The notes under the pieces: model-generated
What the model was told of the DNA's origin: nothing
The model's input: only the letters and a program-made list of their open reading frames with translations
Databases searched by the model: none
In this document: positions 26,532 to 34,200 of the stretch, piece after piece
How the letters are laid out: every line of letters begins with the position of its first letter
Position numbering within the stretch: the stretch's first letter is position 1
Assembly (NCBI RefSeq): GCF_027307225.1
Contig: NZ_DAHUXJ010000015.1
Location: forward strand, 124,001 to 188,000
From: Bradyrhizobium sp.
GTDB lineage: Bacteria > Pseudomonadota > Alphaproteobacteria > Rhizobiales > Xanthobacteraceae
DNA length: 64,000 nucleotides
Direction of reading: 5' to 3'
Program-made: the position numbers and the translations under genes

Positions 26532-26810
26532 TCATTCGCCCTTTGGCCATCCACGGTTGAGTAGCTGACGATAACCGTGGCGCGCCACCCACTTCGCTCG
26601 CGCCAAATGACTGTCGTAGGCAAGGCGAGCACGGTCCGGCTCCGAGATCGGATCGATAAGAAGAACAATACTCGCGACTTCTCGCCAATCAGCATTGGCT
26701 TTTTCGGCATCGAGCAGACGCACATAAGTGACAGCGTGTTGCTCGTCATATGGTGTCAGCGTCGGCTCGTCTGGTGCTACGTCTGCCAATTTGGCATTGA
26801 GCGGCGGCAT
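26532..26810 (-). CDS. qseM: QseM-like DUF2285 anti-activator
   Basis: A 92-aa single-domain DUF2285 protein: DEQHAVTYVRLLDAEKANAD, then WREVASIVLLIDP and ARLAYDSHLARAKWVARHGY. In ICEMlSymR7A the small DUF2285 protein QseM binds and inhibits the activators TraR and FseA. Here it lies directly upstream of the fseA-like gene on the same strand and divergent from an XRE gene, as qseM is from qseC. The assignment is by family plus arrangement; no experiment supports this element. Confidence 0.75.
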   Translation of the reverse strand: MPPLNAKLADVAPDEPTLTPYDEQHAVTYVRLLDAEKANADWREVASIVLLIDPISEPDRARLAYDSHLARAKWVARHGYRQLLNRGWPKGE

Positions 26811-27080
26811 TACAGGAAACTCCTAACGGCTCTAGAAGCTTCGACCTCGCAAACGCTGGCCAATATCTTCTCGCGAGCTTCTGCATTGGTCTACAGGTTT
26901 GTGGACAACAAGATTAATAAATTCGTCGAAGCCGGACAGTTCACACCCAAACAAACGGTGAAGTACATCCCGTAATGGAATCCGTTCTGAAATGCTCGCT
27001 TTGACGTCGCGCTCAAGATGCTGACGCGCTCGGCGCACACGGGACAAATTCGAAAAATACATATTATAGGAGATAAACCT

Positions 27081-27089
27081 CATAGTATG
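27081..27089. promoter_or_regulatory. Small dyad CATA-g-TATG, possible -10/operator
   Basis: A 9-bp dyad about 20 bp upstream of the XRE start. TAGTAT within it resembles a -10 element for the plus-strand gene. No ribosome site follows before the ATG, so the transcript could be nearly leaderless. Confidence 0.35.
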
Positions 27090-27097
27090 TAAAGACG

Positions 27098-27127
27098 CAA
27101 CTTGCGCATATGGACATGCGCAAGTTG
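27098..27127. promoter_or_regulatory. Perfect 12-bp inverted repeat spanning the XRE start codon
   Basis: CAACTTGCGCAT (27098-27109), a 6-bp spacer, and its exact complement ATGCGCAAGTTG (27116-27127). The start ATG (27110) occupies the spacer and a second in-frame ATG begins the right arm. It could be an operator for autorepression or for control of the divergent qseM-like gene, or an RNA hairpin that hides the start codon. Confidence 0.65.
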
Positions 27128-27361
27128 GTCGGCCGCAATTTCGGGAGATATAGAAGAGCAAAAGGCTTTACTCAGGAAAGCTTTGCCGAGGCCTCGGGCT
27201 TTACCCAGCAGTATATCAGCGGCCTCGAAAGAGGCCGACGTAATCCTACGGTGGTGACATTATTTGAACTCGCGAGTGCGCTTGGAATAAGCCACGCTGA
27301 TCTTGTCGCGCCCGATGATGAAGCTCGGGCTGAGAGGGCAAGGAGCGGCAAGCGCAAATAG
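27110..27361 (+). CDS. qseC: QseC-like XRE-family regulator
   Basis: An 83-aa cro/C1-type HTH protein (NFGRYRRAKGFTQESFAEAS, then GFTQQYISGLERGRRNPTVV) with nothing attached but a short basic tail. In ICEMlSymR7A the similarly small QseC is divergent from qseM and controls both promoters from operators in the gap. The same geometry is seen here, with 299 bp between the genes. No Shine-Dalgarno is visible; either ATG (27110 or 27116) may be used. Another XRE repressor role cannot be excluded. Confidence 0.78.
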   Translation: MDMRKLVGRNFGRYRRAKGFTQESFAEASGFTQQYISGLERGRRNPTVVTLFELASALGISHADLVAPDDEARAERARSGKRK

Positions 27362-27398
27362 GCTTGCCGAGCGAGAACTCAGGTACAACAAGCGAAAT

Positions 27399-27424
27399 GC
27401 CCCGTCCGGAGGACCGGACAGGGC
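27399..27424. terminator. Stem-loop between convergent XRE and DUF736 genes
   Basis: GCCCCGTCCGG-agga-CCGGACAGGGC, an 11-bp stem with one mismatch, between two convergent genes. It lacks a clear T-run on either side, so it may be a weak bidirectional terminator. Confidence 0.45.
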
Positions 27425-27441
27425 AGCTTGGGAGGCGAGCC

Positions 27442-27762
27442 TTACTCGCCGTTTTTCCGCGGCCGCGACCACAGCAGGGTATATCCTTCGCCACCCTCGT
27501 CGTCGAACAGGTTGGCGTAGATGGGCGCCGTGAAGGAGGGATCGTCGAGCTTGAGCGAGAGATAGTCGCGACCTTCCTCGGAGCGCTTCGACCAGGCGGC
27601 ACCTATCTCGGCCCGGCCCACGAAGATTCGGTGGCTCGGAGCCTTGTCGTTGGAGGGGCTGGATTCCGCGACGATGCGGACGCCTTTGGCCTGCAGGCTG
27701 AGGGTGATGATCTCGCCCTGGAAATCGTTACCGACCTTCTTGAACGAACCGATGGTAGCCAT
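27442..27762 (-). CDS. DUF736 family protein
   Basis: A 106-aa protein starting MATIGSFKKVGNDFQGEIIT and containing SEEGRDYLSLKLDDPSFTAP and ANLFDDEGGEGYTLLWSR, the DUF736 signature. These small proteins occur in plasmid and ICE early regions of alphaproteobacteria; function is unproven. A fragment of a second copy lies at 28208-28249 on the opposite strand. Confidence 0.88.
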   Translation of the reverse strand: MATIGSFKKVGNDFQGEIITLSLQAKGVRIVAESSPSNDKAPSHRIFVGRAEIGAAWSKRSEEGRDYLSLKLDDPSFTAPIYANLFDDEGGEGYTLLWSRPRKNGE

Positions 27763-28087
27763 GTCACTTCTCCTGTTTGTGTTTCGAGCCCGCGACCACC
27801 GCGGCCTCGATGGCGATCTACAGGCCGAAGACGATCGGCGACGCACCCGGCGGGCCGAAGCGCAGCGGAGGACGCTGTCGTAGAGACTTTCTTGCCTCGC
27901 GAGGAATGGGCGTTAGCCCAGGGGAAGAAAGTCTTAAGCGACGGCGTTGCGGCTCAGACGATCGAGGCGCAGCCGGTCTTCGGTCAGATCAAGCCATCAC
28001 AGAGGCCACGTGCGTCGCGTGCTGAACCACAAGTCCGGGAGAAGATGGCGGGCTTCGGTTTGGTTAGGCAAGAAGTCGAAGAGATTC

Positions 28088-28103
28088 AGCGTAGAAAAAG
28101 AAA
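28088..28103 (-). promoter_or_regulatory. Fourth copy of TTTCTTTTTCTACGC motif
   Basis: Shares 14 bases (TTCTTTTTCTACGC) with the copies before trbB and the second RHH gene. Here it points towards the DUF736 gene, about 330 bp away, in a region of remnants. Confidence 0.4.
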
Positions 28104-28207
28104 CGAACGGAGACAAAAGGCGATATCGTCAGCGCAAGGCCAGCCGCGAGAACGACTTCACCATCCCATCCGTGTGTATGTCGACCGCAATCAATGCTGT
28201 CTGATCG

Positions 28208-28249
28208 ATGTTCGTCGAGGAAGGTCGCGACTACCTCTCGCTCAGGCCC
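28208..28249 (+). pseudogene. DUF736 remnant
   Basis: The plus-strand phrase FVEEGRDYLSLRP matches the DUF736 core SEEGRDYLSLKLDDP of the gene at 27442-27762, but no further similarity follows. It is a short inverted leftover of a second DUF736 copy. Confidence 0.5.
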
Positions 28250-28309
28250 GCTGCCCACGCTCGGCGCGCCGCTCTAACCGACGAGTTCAGCAGGCAGATG
28301 GCGGCAGGA

Positions 28310-28792
28310 TCATTGCCTGTACGCAGCGGCCGTGAGAACGGGTTGAGGATTGCTGCCGACTGCCCTGCCCGAATCGAGCTGGCCGGTCTCGGTGAAGATG
28401 GCCAACCGCGTCCACGCCGCGCCGCCGATAAGCACCGCGCCGAGACAGGCAAAGATCTCGCGCCATACCAACGACGGCACGCCGATTTGCGACATCGCAA
28501 ATACGGCCTGATAGCCAACAAGTGTCGCCGGCACGGCGAACAGGGTCGCAATGATAGCACGGATGATCAGAGAGCGAGTCATGGCAAAGGCCGTTTGACC
28601 GATCGCTAGAGTGATCCCGCCGGCGGCAATGCCAACAAGCGGCGCTCCAAGGATGCCGGCACCGCCGTGCAATGCCAGCATGAAGACGTAGAGTCCGACA
28701 AAAAACGGCAAGGCATATACTGCCAGCGTGAAGATCAGCCAGCAGAACAAGCCGATGCCAGCGAAATTGAGGAGAAGACCAAGGGCGAACAT
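28310..28792 (-). CDS. Conserved ICE membrane protein
   Basis: A 160-aa, strongly hydrophobic protein beginning MFALGLLLNFAGIGLFCWLI with about four membrane helices and a short polar tail. I recall similar genes beside DUF2493/Toprim genes in rhizobial elements, but no function is known. No signal cleavage site or motif for transport is evident. It follows the DUF2493 gene after a 141-bp gap that contains a CGGAGTTGC hairpin at 28878-28901. Confidence 0.7.
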   Translation of the reverse strand: MFALGLLLNFAGIGLFCWLIFTLAVYALPFFVGLYVFMLALHGGAGILGAPLVGIAAGGITLAIGQTAFAMTRSLIIRAIIATLFAVPATLVGYQAVFAMSQIGVPSLVWREIFACLGAVLIGGAAWTRLAIFTETGQLDSGRAVGSNPQPVLTAAAYRQ

Positions 28793-28933
28793 GGTGGTGG
28801 CTCCGTGTGCATGGATGTAATGGTTGCGCCTTCCACCACCACCACGGCGCAGTTTTGGATATGCAATCGAAACGAGGCGGAGTTGCGGCGATGCAACTCC
28901 GTCTCGGTGGTGTGGAAGATGGAAAGTCGGCGC

Positions 28934-29866
28934 TCACGAAGCGCCGAATTTCCAAACGGCGATCCCAAGGCGCTTCGCCTTGTCGGCAAGGTTGTCCTGG
29001 ATTCCCGTGCCTGGGAAATGCATGACGCCGATCGGCAGCAGTTCGAGCATGGCATCGTTGCGTCTGAACGGTGCTGCCTTGGCATGCTTGGTCCAGTCGG
29101 GCTTGAAAGCGATCTGCGGTACCTTGCGGTTGGTCGCCCATTTGGAGGCGATCAGCTCGGCACCCTTTGGCGAACCGCCGTGGATGAGGACCATGTCGGG
29201 ATGCTTGGCGTGAACTTTGTCGAGGCTATCCCAGATCAGGCGGTGGTCATTGAAGTCGAGGCCACCGGTAAGAGCGACCTTTGGCCCTGCCGGCAACATG
29301 ACCTCGGTCTCGGCGCGGCGTTTGGCTGCGATAAATTCGCGAGAGTCGATCATTGCTGCGGTGAGCGTGCGATGGTTGACGAGTGACCCCGACCGAGGGC
29401 GCCAGGATGAGCCGGTGTGAATCTCGAAGCGTTCGATGGCCTGATCGCGGAAGAGTTCCAGGCAGTTTCGGCGTTCGATCAACGTGATGCCTTCGGCCGT
29501 CAAGCGCTCAAGTTCGACCGACTGCACCTCGGAACCGTTCTGCTCACGCTGGCTCTTGCGTTGTGCCTGTTCGTTGTCATCGAGCTGGCGTCCGATGCGG
29601 TCGGCGGCACGATGGAACAGGTTGACGGTGGACCAAAGCAGATCCTCCAGGTCCGGCTCGAGCCGGGTGTCGCTCAGAGTGGCGACCAGGGCGTCGAAGA
29701 TGTCGGCGATGGCGCCTGCGATGGCTTTGCCTTCAGGTAGCGGTCTCGGGTCAGGCTCGTCCTGGAAGGGACGGTGTCCATGGAGCTGAAGCTCGCCCAG
29801 CAGATGATCGGTCGGAGATGAGTCGTGCGGCGGTTCGAATTCGGTATCGTCTTGGTCGGTCGTCAT
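28934..29866 (-). CDS. DUF2493 (SLOG-type) domain protein
   Basis: A 310-aa cytoplasmic protein. The first 190 residues are acidic and helical. The C-terminal 115 residues are a DUF2493/YspA-like Rossmann domain (KVALTGGLDFNDHRLIWDSL and MVLIHGGSPKGAELIASKWA). The SLOG superfamily binds nucleotide-derived ligands; stand-alone members in mobile elements are untested. The ATG at 29866 (MTTDQDDTEFEPP) is preferred over the open frame to 30163. Confidence 0.85.
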   Translation of the reverse strand: MTTDQDDTEFEPPHDSSPTDHLLGELQLHGHRPFQDEPDPRPLPEGKAIAGAIADIFDALVATLSDTRLEPDLEDLLWSTVNLFHRAADRIGRQLDDNEQAQRKSQREQNGSEVQSVELERLTAEGITLIERRNCLELFRDQAIERFEIHTGSSWRPRSGSLVNHRTLTAAMIDSREFIAAKRRAETEVMLPAGPKVALTGGLDFNDHRLIWDSLDKVHAKHPDMVLIHGGSPKGAELIASKWATNRKVPQIAFKPDWTKHAKAAPFRRNDAMLELLPIGVMHFPGTGIQDNLADKAKRLGIAVWKFGAS

Positions 29867-29993
29867 GGCCCGAGGTCCTTTTGCCGGATCGGCCGCGCCC
29901 ATCGCGGCCTTCGTGGCGATCACCAGGCGGCAGGCGGAACGGACCAGAACCCGGAGCAACGCGCAGGGCCGGAGCGAAGCGGAGGATGGCGGA

Positions 29994-30089
29994 GGGGCGG
30001 CTATTTTGCTTCGCGATGCAAAGCGCGCCGTCGTCCCATAAATAATGTGAGTATCCATTCGGTGGCGCGCGGCGGAAAATAGCCGCCCC
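29994..30089. repeat. 14-bp perfect inverted repeat with nested GC arms
   Basis: GGGGCGGCTATTTT (29994-30007) and AAAATAGCCGCCCC (30076-30089) are exact complements 68 bp apart. Inside are further complementary arms GCGCGCC and GGCGCGC around an AT-rich centre (ATAAATAATG). It lies in the 350-bp spacer between the DUF2493 and Toprim genes and could form a cruciform. Confidence 0.7.
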
Positions 30090-30154
30090 GTAGCCATTGC
30101 CGGGCCGGGACGCTTGCCGTCCGATCGCCCTCTAGAAGGCCGGGGTGCGACTCT

Positions 30155-30171
30155 GGCCGGCAATGCCGGCC
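30155..30171. repeat. 17-bp palindrome GGCCGGCA-a-TGCCGGCC
   Basis: A perfect 8-bp dyad around one base, just after the Toprim gene stop. Palindromes of this size are typical protein-binding sites; a link to the ParB-like protein of this element is possible but unsupported. Confidence 0.45.
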
Positions 30172-30215
30172 TCGGGCCGACCGGCGATGACGAAAGGCGA
30201 TCGAAGCGGCCTCCG

Positions 30216-31280
30216 TCAGGCCGTATCGGTCGTCGTCAGGGGCAAGAAGCGGACAATATCCTGCGGCAAAAGCTGCTGGCGTAAGGTCGTCCGAAGATCC
30301 TCAATGCCTGCCGTGCGCAGATCCTCATTGAAGTCGCCGAGCGTAGGCGATAGTGGAAACGTCTCGATGCCGCTTTCCGCTGCCCGGGACGTCAAAGTCG
30401 CCGCCGCGCGCATTCCGGCTGCGTCCGCGTCGCACGCGACATAGAGGCGTCGGACTGTGAACTGCAGAAGCAGGGCCGCAAGATGGTTTGCGGAGAGTGC
30501 CGCCGCCATGGGCATGGTCGGAAGCATGCAACGGAGCGAGAGCATGGTCTCGATGCCCTCTCCGGCAACGAGCACATCATTGGCCACACCAAAGCGGACG
30601 GCGTTGCCAAGTAGATCACCCATCGCGCGTCGTGGGGTGTCGATCGGCGCCTTACCGAGCCGGTAGGGATCAAAGCCGTCGGGATCCAACCACGTGCGGT
30701 GCACCCCGGTGATGGTGCCATCGAGATCCGTGACCGCGGCAATCATCGCCGGCCAGATTTCGGGAGGTGAGTCTTCATCGGGCCCATGGTAATAGCAGCG
30801 TGGCTGATAGCGGAGACTGCCACCGTGGTGCAGTTCGACGATGCCGCGGCGGCGCAAGTAGAGCTCCACGAGAGTCCCCTCGGTCGGTCGCGAAATCGCA
30901 AAGAGGCGTCTGGCCGCCTCCCGAGATCCGCGCTGTACCGCTGGACGAGGAGGTTTCGTGGAAAGTTCGAGCACCGGGCGAGGCAGCTTCAGAAACCGCC
31001 TCGCCTCATCAGCGACATCGCGGAAGTGTTTGAGACCAAGGCGCTCGCGAATAATGTCGAGCAAATCGCCATGCTCTCCGGTCGCTGCGTCAGTCCATTT
31101 GCCGGCCGGTCCTTTGGGAGATTCATAGAGCCGCACAAACAAGGAGCGGCCCGGTGTGTTCTGGACGTCGCCCACCAACCAGTAGCGCCCCTCGCGCTTG
31201 CCGTTGGCGAGATAATGGCGGCACACGGCCTCGGCCTCACGCGCGAGACGGCGTGCCAGTTCGGAAGCGTCGCGTGGCAT
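30216..31280 (-). CDS. Toprim-domain protein (primase-like)
   Basis: A 354-aa protein. An N-terminal primase-associated region (GKWTDAATGEHGDLLDIIRE) is followed by a Toprim domain with the acidic motif DVLVAGEGIETML (Glu) and LYVACDADAAGM (DxD), as in DnaG-like and phage P4-type primases. It probably makes or processes primers during element establishment. The ATG at 31280 shares its A with the upstream gene's TGA (TGATG), so the two are translationally coupled. Confidence 0.87.
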   Translation of the reverse strand: MPRDASELARRLAREAEAVCRHYLANGKREGRYWLVGDVQNTPGRSLFVRLYESPKGPAGKWTDAATGEHGDLLDIIRERLGLKHFRDVADEARRFLKLPRPVLELSTKPPRPAVQRGSREAARRLFAISRPTEGTLVELYLRRRGIVELHHGGSLRYQPRCYYHGPDEDSPPEIWPAMIAAVTDLDGTITGVHRTWLDPDGFDPYRLGKAPIDTPRRAMGDLLGNAVRFGVANDVLVAGEGIETMLSLRCMLPTMPMAAALSANHLAALLLQFTVRRLYVACDADAAGMRAAATLTSRAAESGIETFPLSPTLGDFNEDLRTAGIEDLRTTLRQQLLPQDIVRFLPLTTTDTA

Positions 31281-34200
31281 CACGCAGCCTCCCGTTCACT
31301 GACTCGTTCAACCGGATAGCGTGCGAACACCTTGGCCAGGACGCCGACGCCATTGGCATCTGATGGCACGAACATGCGCAGCTTCCAGGAGATGATCTCC
31401 GAGAAGAGCCCAAAGGCACGTAGACGATCGCGCATGGTATCGGCAAAGCCAGACAGTTCGATGCGATCGACACCCATCACGCGAACGCGCCGAAGTTTTA
31501 AGCCTTCGGCAAGCTCGAGAACCGTGCGCCCTTCGAGCAGCGCGGCGAAGGCGGCGTCCGGCGTCAGCGCCGGAGCGTCGCCAGCCAGCGCGGCCGCCGC
31601 CCAGCCCGGCGAAACTTTCCGTCCGATGATGCGCTCGCCGGCATCCGTCTGAAGCCGGTAGACCCTGGTCGATTCGTCCGGCAGCCGCTTCCAGATCGGC
31701 AGAAGCAGGCCGGCCACCACATGGATGGTGCTGTCGGTGAACTCGGGCACCTCGCCGAGCTCGGCCTGCCAGGCCGTAGCGAAGCGTTCGCGGTCGGCCT
31801 CCTCCCAATGGCTTTCCGCCATCATCTTCAGCGGGAGGCTGTTATGCTCCATCGGCCGGATCAGCCGGACGCGCCGTTCGATTTCGCCGTCATCGAGCAT
31901 GAAGCTCGGCGCCGGCACCTGAACGGCAGCCCGGCCCGAGCGCTCGTTGACGAGCAGAACACCGCCCGAACCGGAAAGCCGATCGAGCGCCTCGTCGAGC
32001 GTCACCGGACGGTTGCGCCGGCGTTCGGTGATGGTGAGCAGCCGTGTCTCCGCGCCGGTCCCGGCGTGGGTGTAGATGACGCGCCGGTCGGCGACGACGA
32101 AGCTCTCGGCACGTAGCGTCTCCAGGCCGGCATCGTAGGTGCCGGACGCGATCGCGCCTTCGATGCGAGCGGTGAGCAACTGCTCGAATACGGTGAACAG
32201 AACGTTCTGCAGGTCGATGGTGAGCGCCAACAGCCTGTTCAAGAAGGTGGTGATCGGCGGCAGTTCGTCCTTGATGCCGTTGGTATCGGTGAGCTTCAGG
32301 CCGGTTGAGTCCTCGAACGTCTCAAGCGAGAAACCCTCGACCTTGCTGCGCACGAGCAGATGGTAGAGCTGGCGCAGCGCGTCGCGGGCGTAGTGGCTTT
32401 CGAGGTTGTCCTCGGGCCTGAACAAGCCCTGGCCGCCGGTCTGGCGCTGGCCGCGCGTAATCGCGCCCAGCGTGTCAAGACGGCGGGCGATGGTCGAGAG
32501 AAAGCGCTTCTCCGCCTTCACGTCCGTCGCAACCGGCCGGAACAAGGGTGGCTGCGCCTGATTGGTGCGGTTGGTGCGGCCCAGGCCCTGAATGGCGGCG
32601 TCCGCCTTCCAGCCCGGCTCAAGCAGGTAGTGAACTCTCAACCTGCGATTCGGCGCCGAAAGGTCGGCGTGGTAGCTCCTCCCCGTGCCGCCGGCATCGC
32701 TGAAGACGAGGATGCGCTTGACATCGTCCATGAACGCCGAAGTCTCGGCGAGATTGGCCGAGGCGGCGCGGTTCTCGACCAGCAGACGATCGCGCTTGCG
32801 AATGACGCGGCGCGAGCGGCCTGTGACCTCGGCAACCATGTCGGTGCCGAAGCGCTGGACGATTTGGTCGAGCGCACCCGGCACGGGCGGCAGCGAGGCG
32901 AGCTTCTCGATCAATCGGTCACGACGTGCCACGGCTTCACGGCTCTCGACCGGCTGGCCGTCACGAAAGACGGGCCGGGAACAGAGGTTGCCCTCGGAAT
33001 CGGTGAAGGGCTCGTAGAGCTGCACCGGGAAGGAATGAGCGAGGTAGTCGAGCACGTACTCGCGCGGGGTGATGTCGACCTGGACGTCGCCCCAATCCTT
33101 GGTCGGAATCTCCGCGAGCCGGCGCTCCATCAGCGCCTCCCCGGTCGAGACGATCTGGATCACCGCGGCGTGGCCGGCGTCGAGATCGCACTCGATCGAG
33201 CGGACCAGCGAGGGCGTCTTTATCGAGGTCAAGAGATGCCCGAAGAAGCGCTGCTTGGCGCTTTCGAAGGCGGAACGCGCGGCGGACTTGGCCTGAGCAT
33301 TCAGCGTACCGGTCTCGCCGGTGATATTCGCCGCCCGCATCGCCGCGTCGAGGTTGTTGTGGATGATGGAGAACGCTCCGGCGTAGGCGTCGTAGATGCG
33401 GATCTGTTCCGGCGTGAGCCGGTGTTCGACCAGTTCGTATTCGACGCCCTCGTAGGAGAGCGAACGGGCCGCATAGAGGCCGAGCGCCTTGAGATCGCGG
33501 GCCAGCACTTCCATCGCCGCGACGCCGCCCGCCTCGATCGCCTCGACAAATTCGGCGCGCGTGGCAAACGGGAAGTCCTCGCCACCCCAGAGGCCGAGCC
33601 GTTGGGCATAAGCGAGATTGTGCACTGTGGTGGCCCCGGTCGCCGAGACATAGACCACGCGAGCGTTTGGCAGGGCATGCTGGAGCCTGAGCCCCGCGCG
33701 TCCCTGCTGCGAGGCCGCCTGATCACCACGCTCGCCCTTGCCTCCAACGGCGTTCTGCATCGCATGCGACTCGTCGAAAATGATCACTCCGTCAAAACCT
33801 GCCCCGGCCTGCGAGCCGGGGTCGGAGCCCAACCATTCGACGATCTGACGGACGCGCGAAAGCTTTTCTCCGCGTTCATCGGTGCGCAGCGTAGCGTAGG
33901 TCGTAAAAAGGATACCTTGCGACAGCCGGATTGGCGTGCCTTGCCGGTAACGCGAGAGCGGCGTGACGAGCAGGCGCTCCATGCCGAGCGCCGCCCAATC
34001 GCGCTGCGCATCCTCGATCAGCTTATCGGATTTGCTGATCCAGACCGCGCGGCGGCGACCCTTCAGCCAGTTGTCGAGCAGGATCCCCGCGACCTGCCGT
34101 CCCTTACCCGCGCCGGTGCCGTCGCCCAAGAACCAGCCGCGACGAAAGCGAATGGCATTCTCTGCGTCGTCGGGCGCCGCGGCCACGACGTCAAAAGTCG

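Larger units (their letters stand above)
27763..28309. other. About 550 bp spacer with gene remnants
   Basis: No intact gene. It holds a fourth copy of the GTAGAAAAAGAA motif (28088-28103), a plus-strand phrase EAQPVFGQIK near 27970 that resembles the end of IS1182/IS5-type transposases, and a DUF736 remnant. It looks like a rearranged junction. Confidence 0.5.

Noticed and set aside
26832..27161. 109-aa minus-strand frame in the qseM-qseC gap
   Set aside because: It overlaps the XRE gene and the inverted repeat, has no ribosome site, and matches no family. The gap is better read as regulatory.
27900..28020. Transposase-like phrase EAQPVFGQIK on the plus strand
   Set aside because: Too short to call an insertion sequence; no inverted ends or target duplication seen. 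Mentioned only as a possible remnant.
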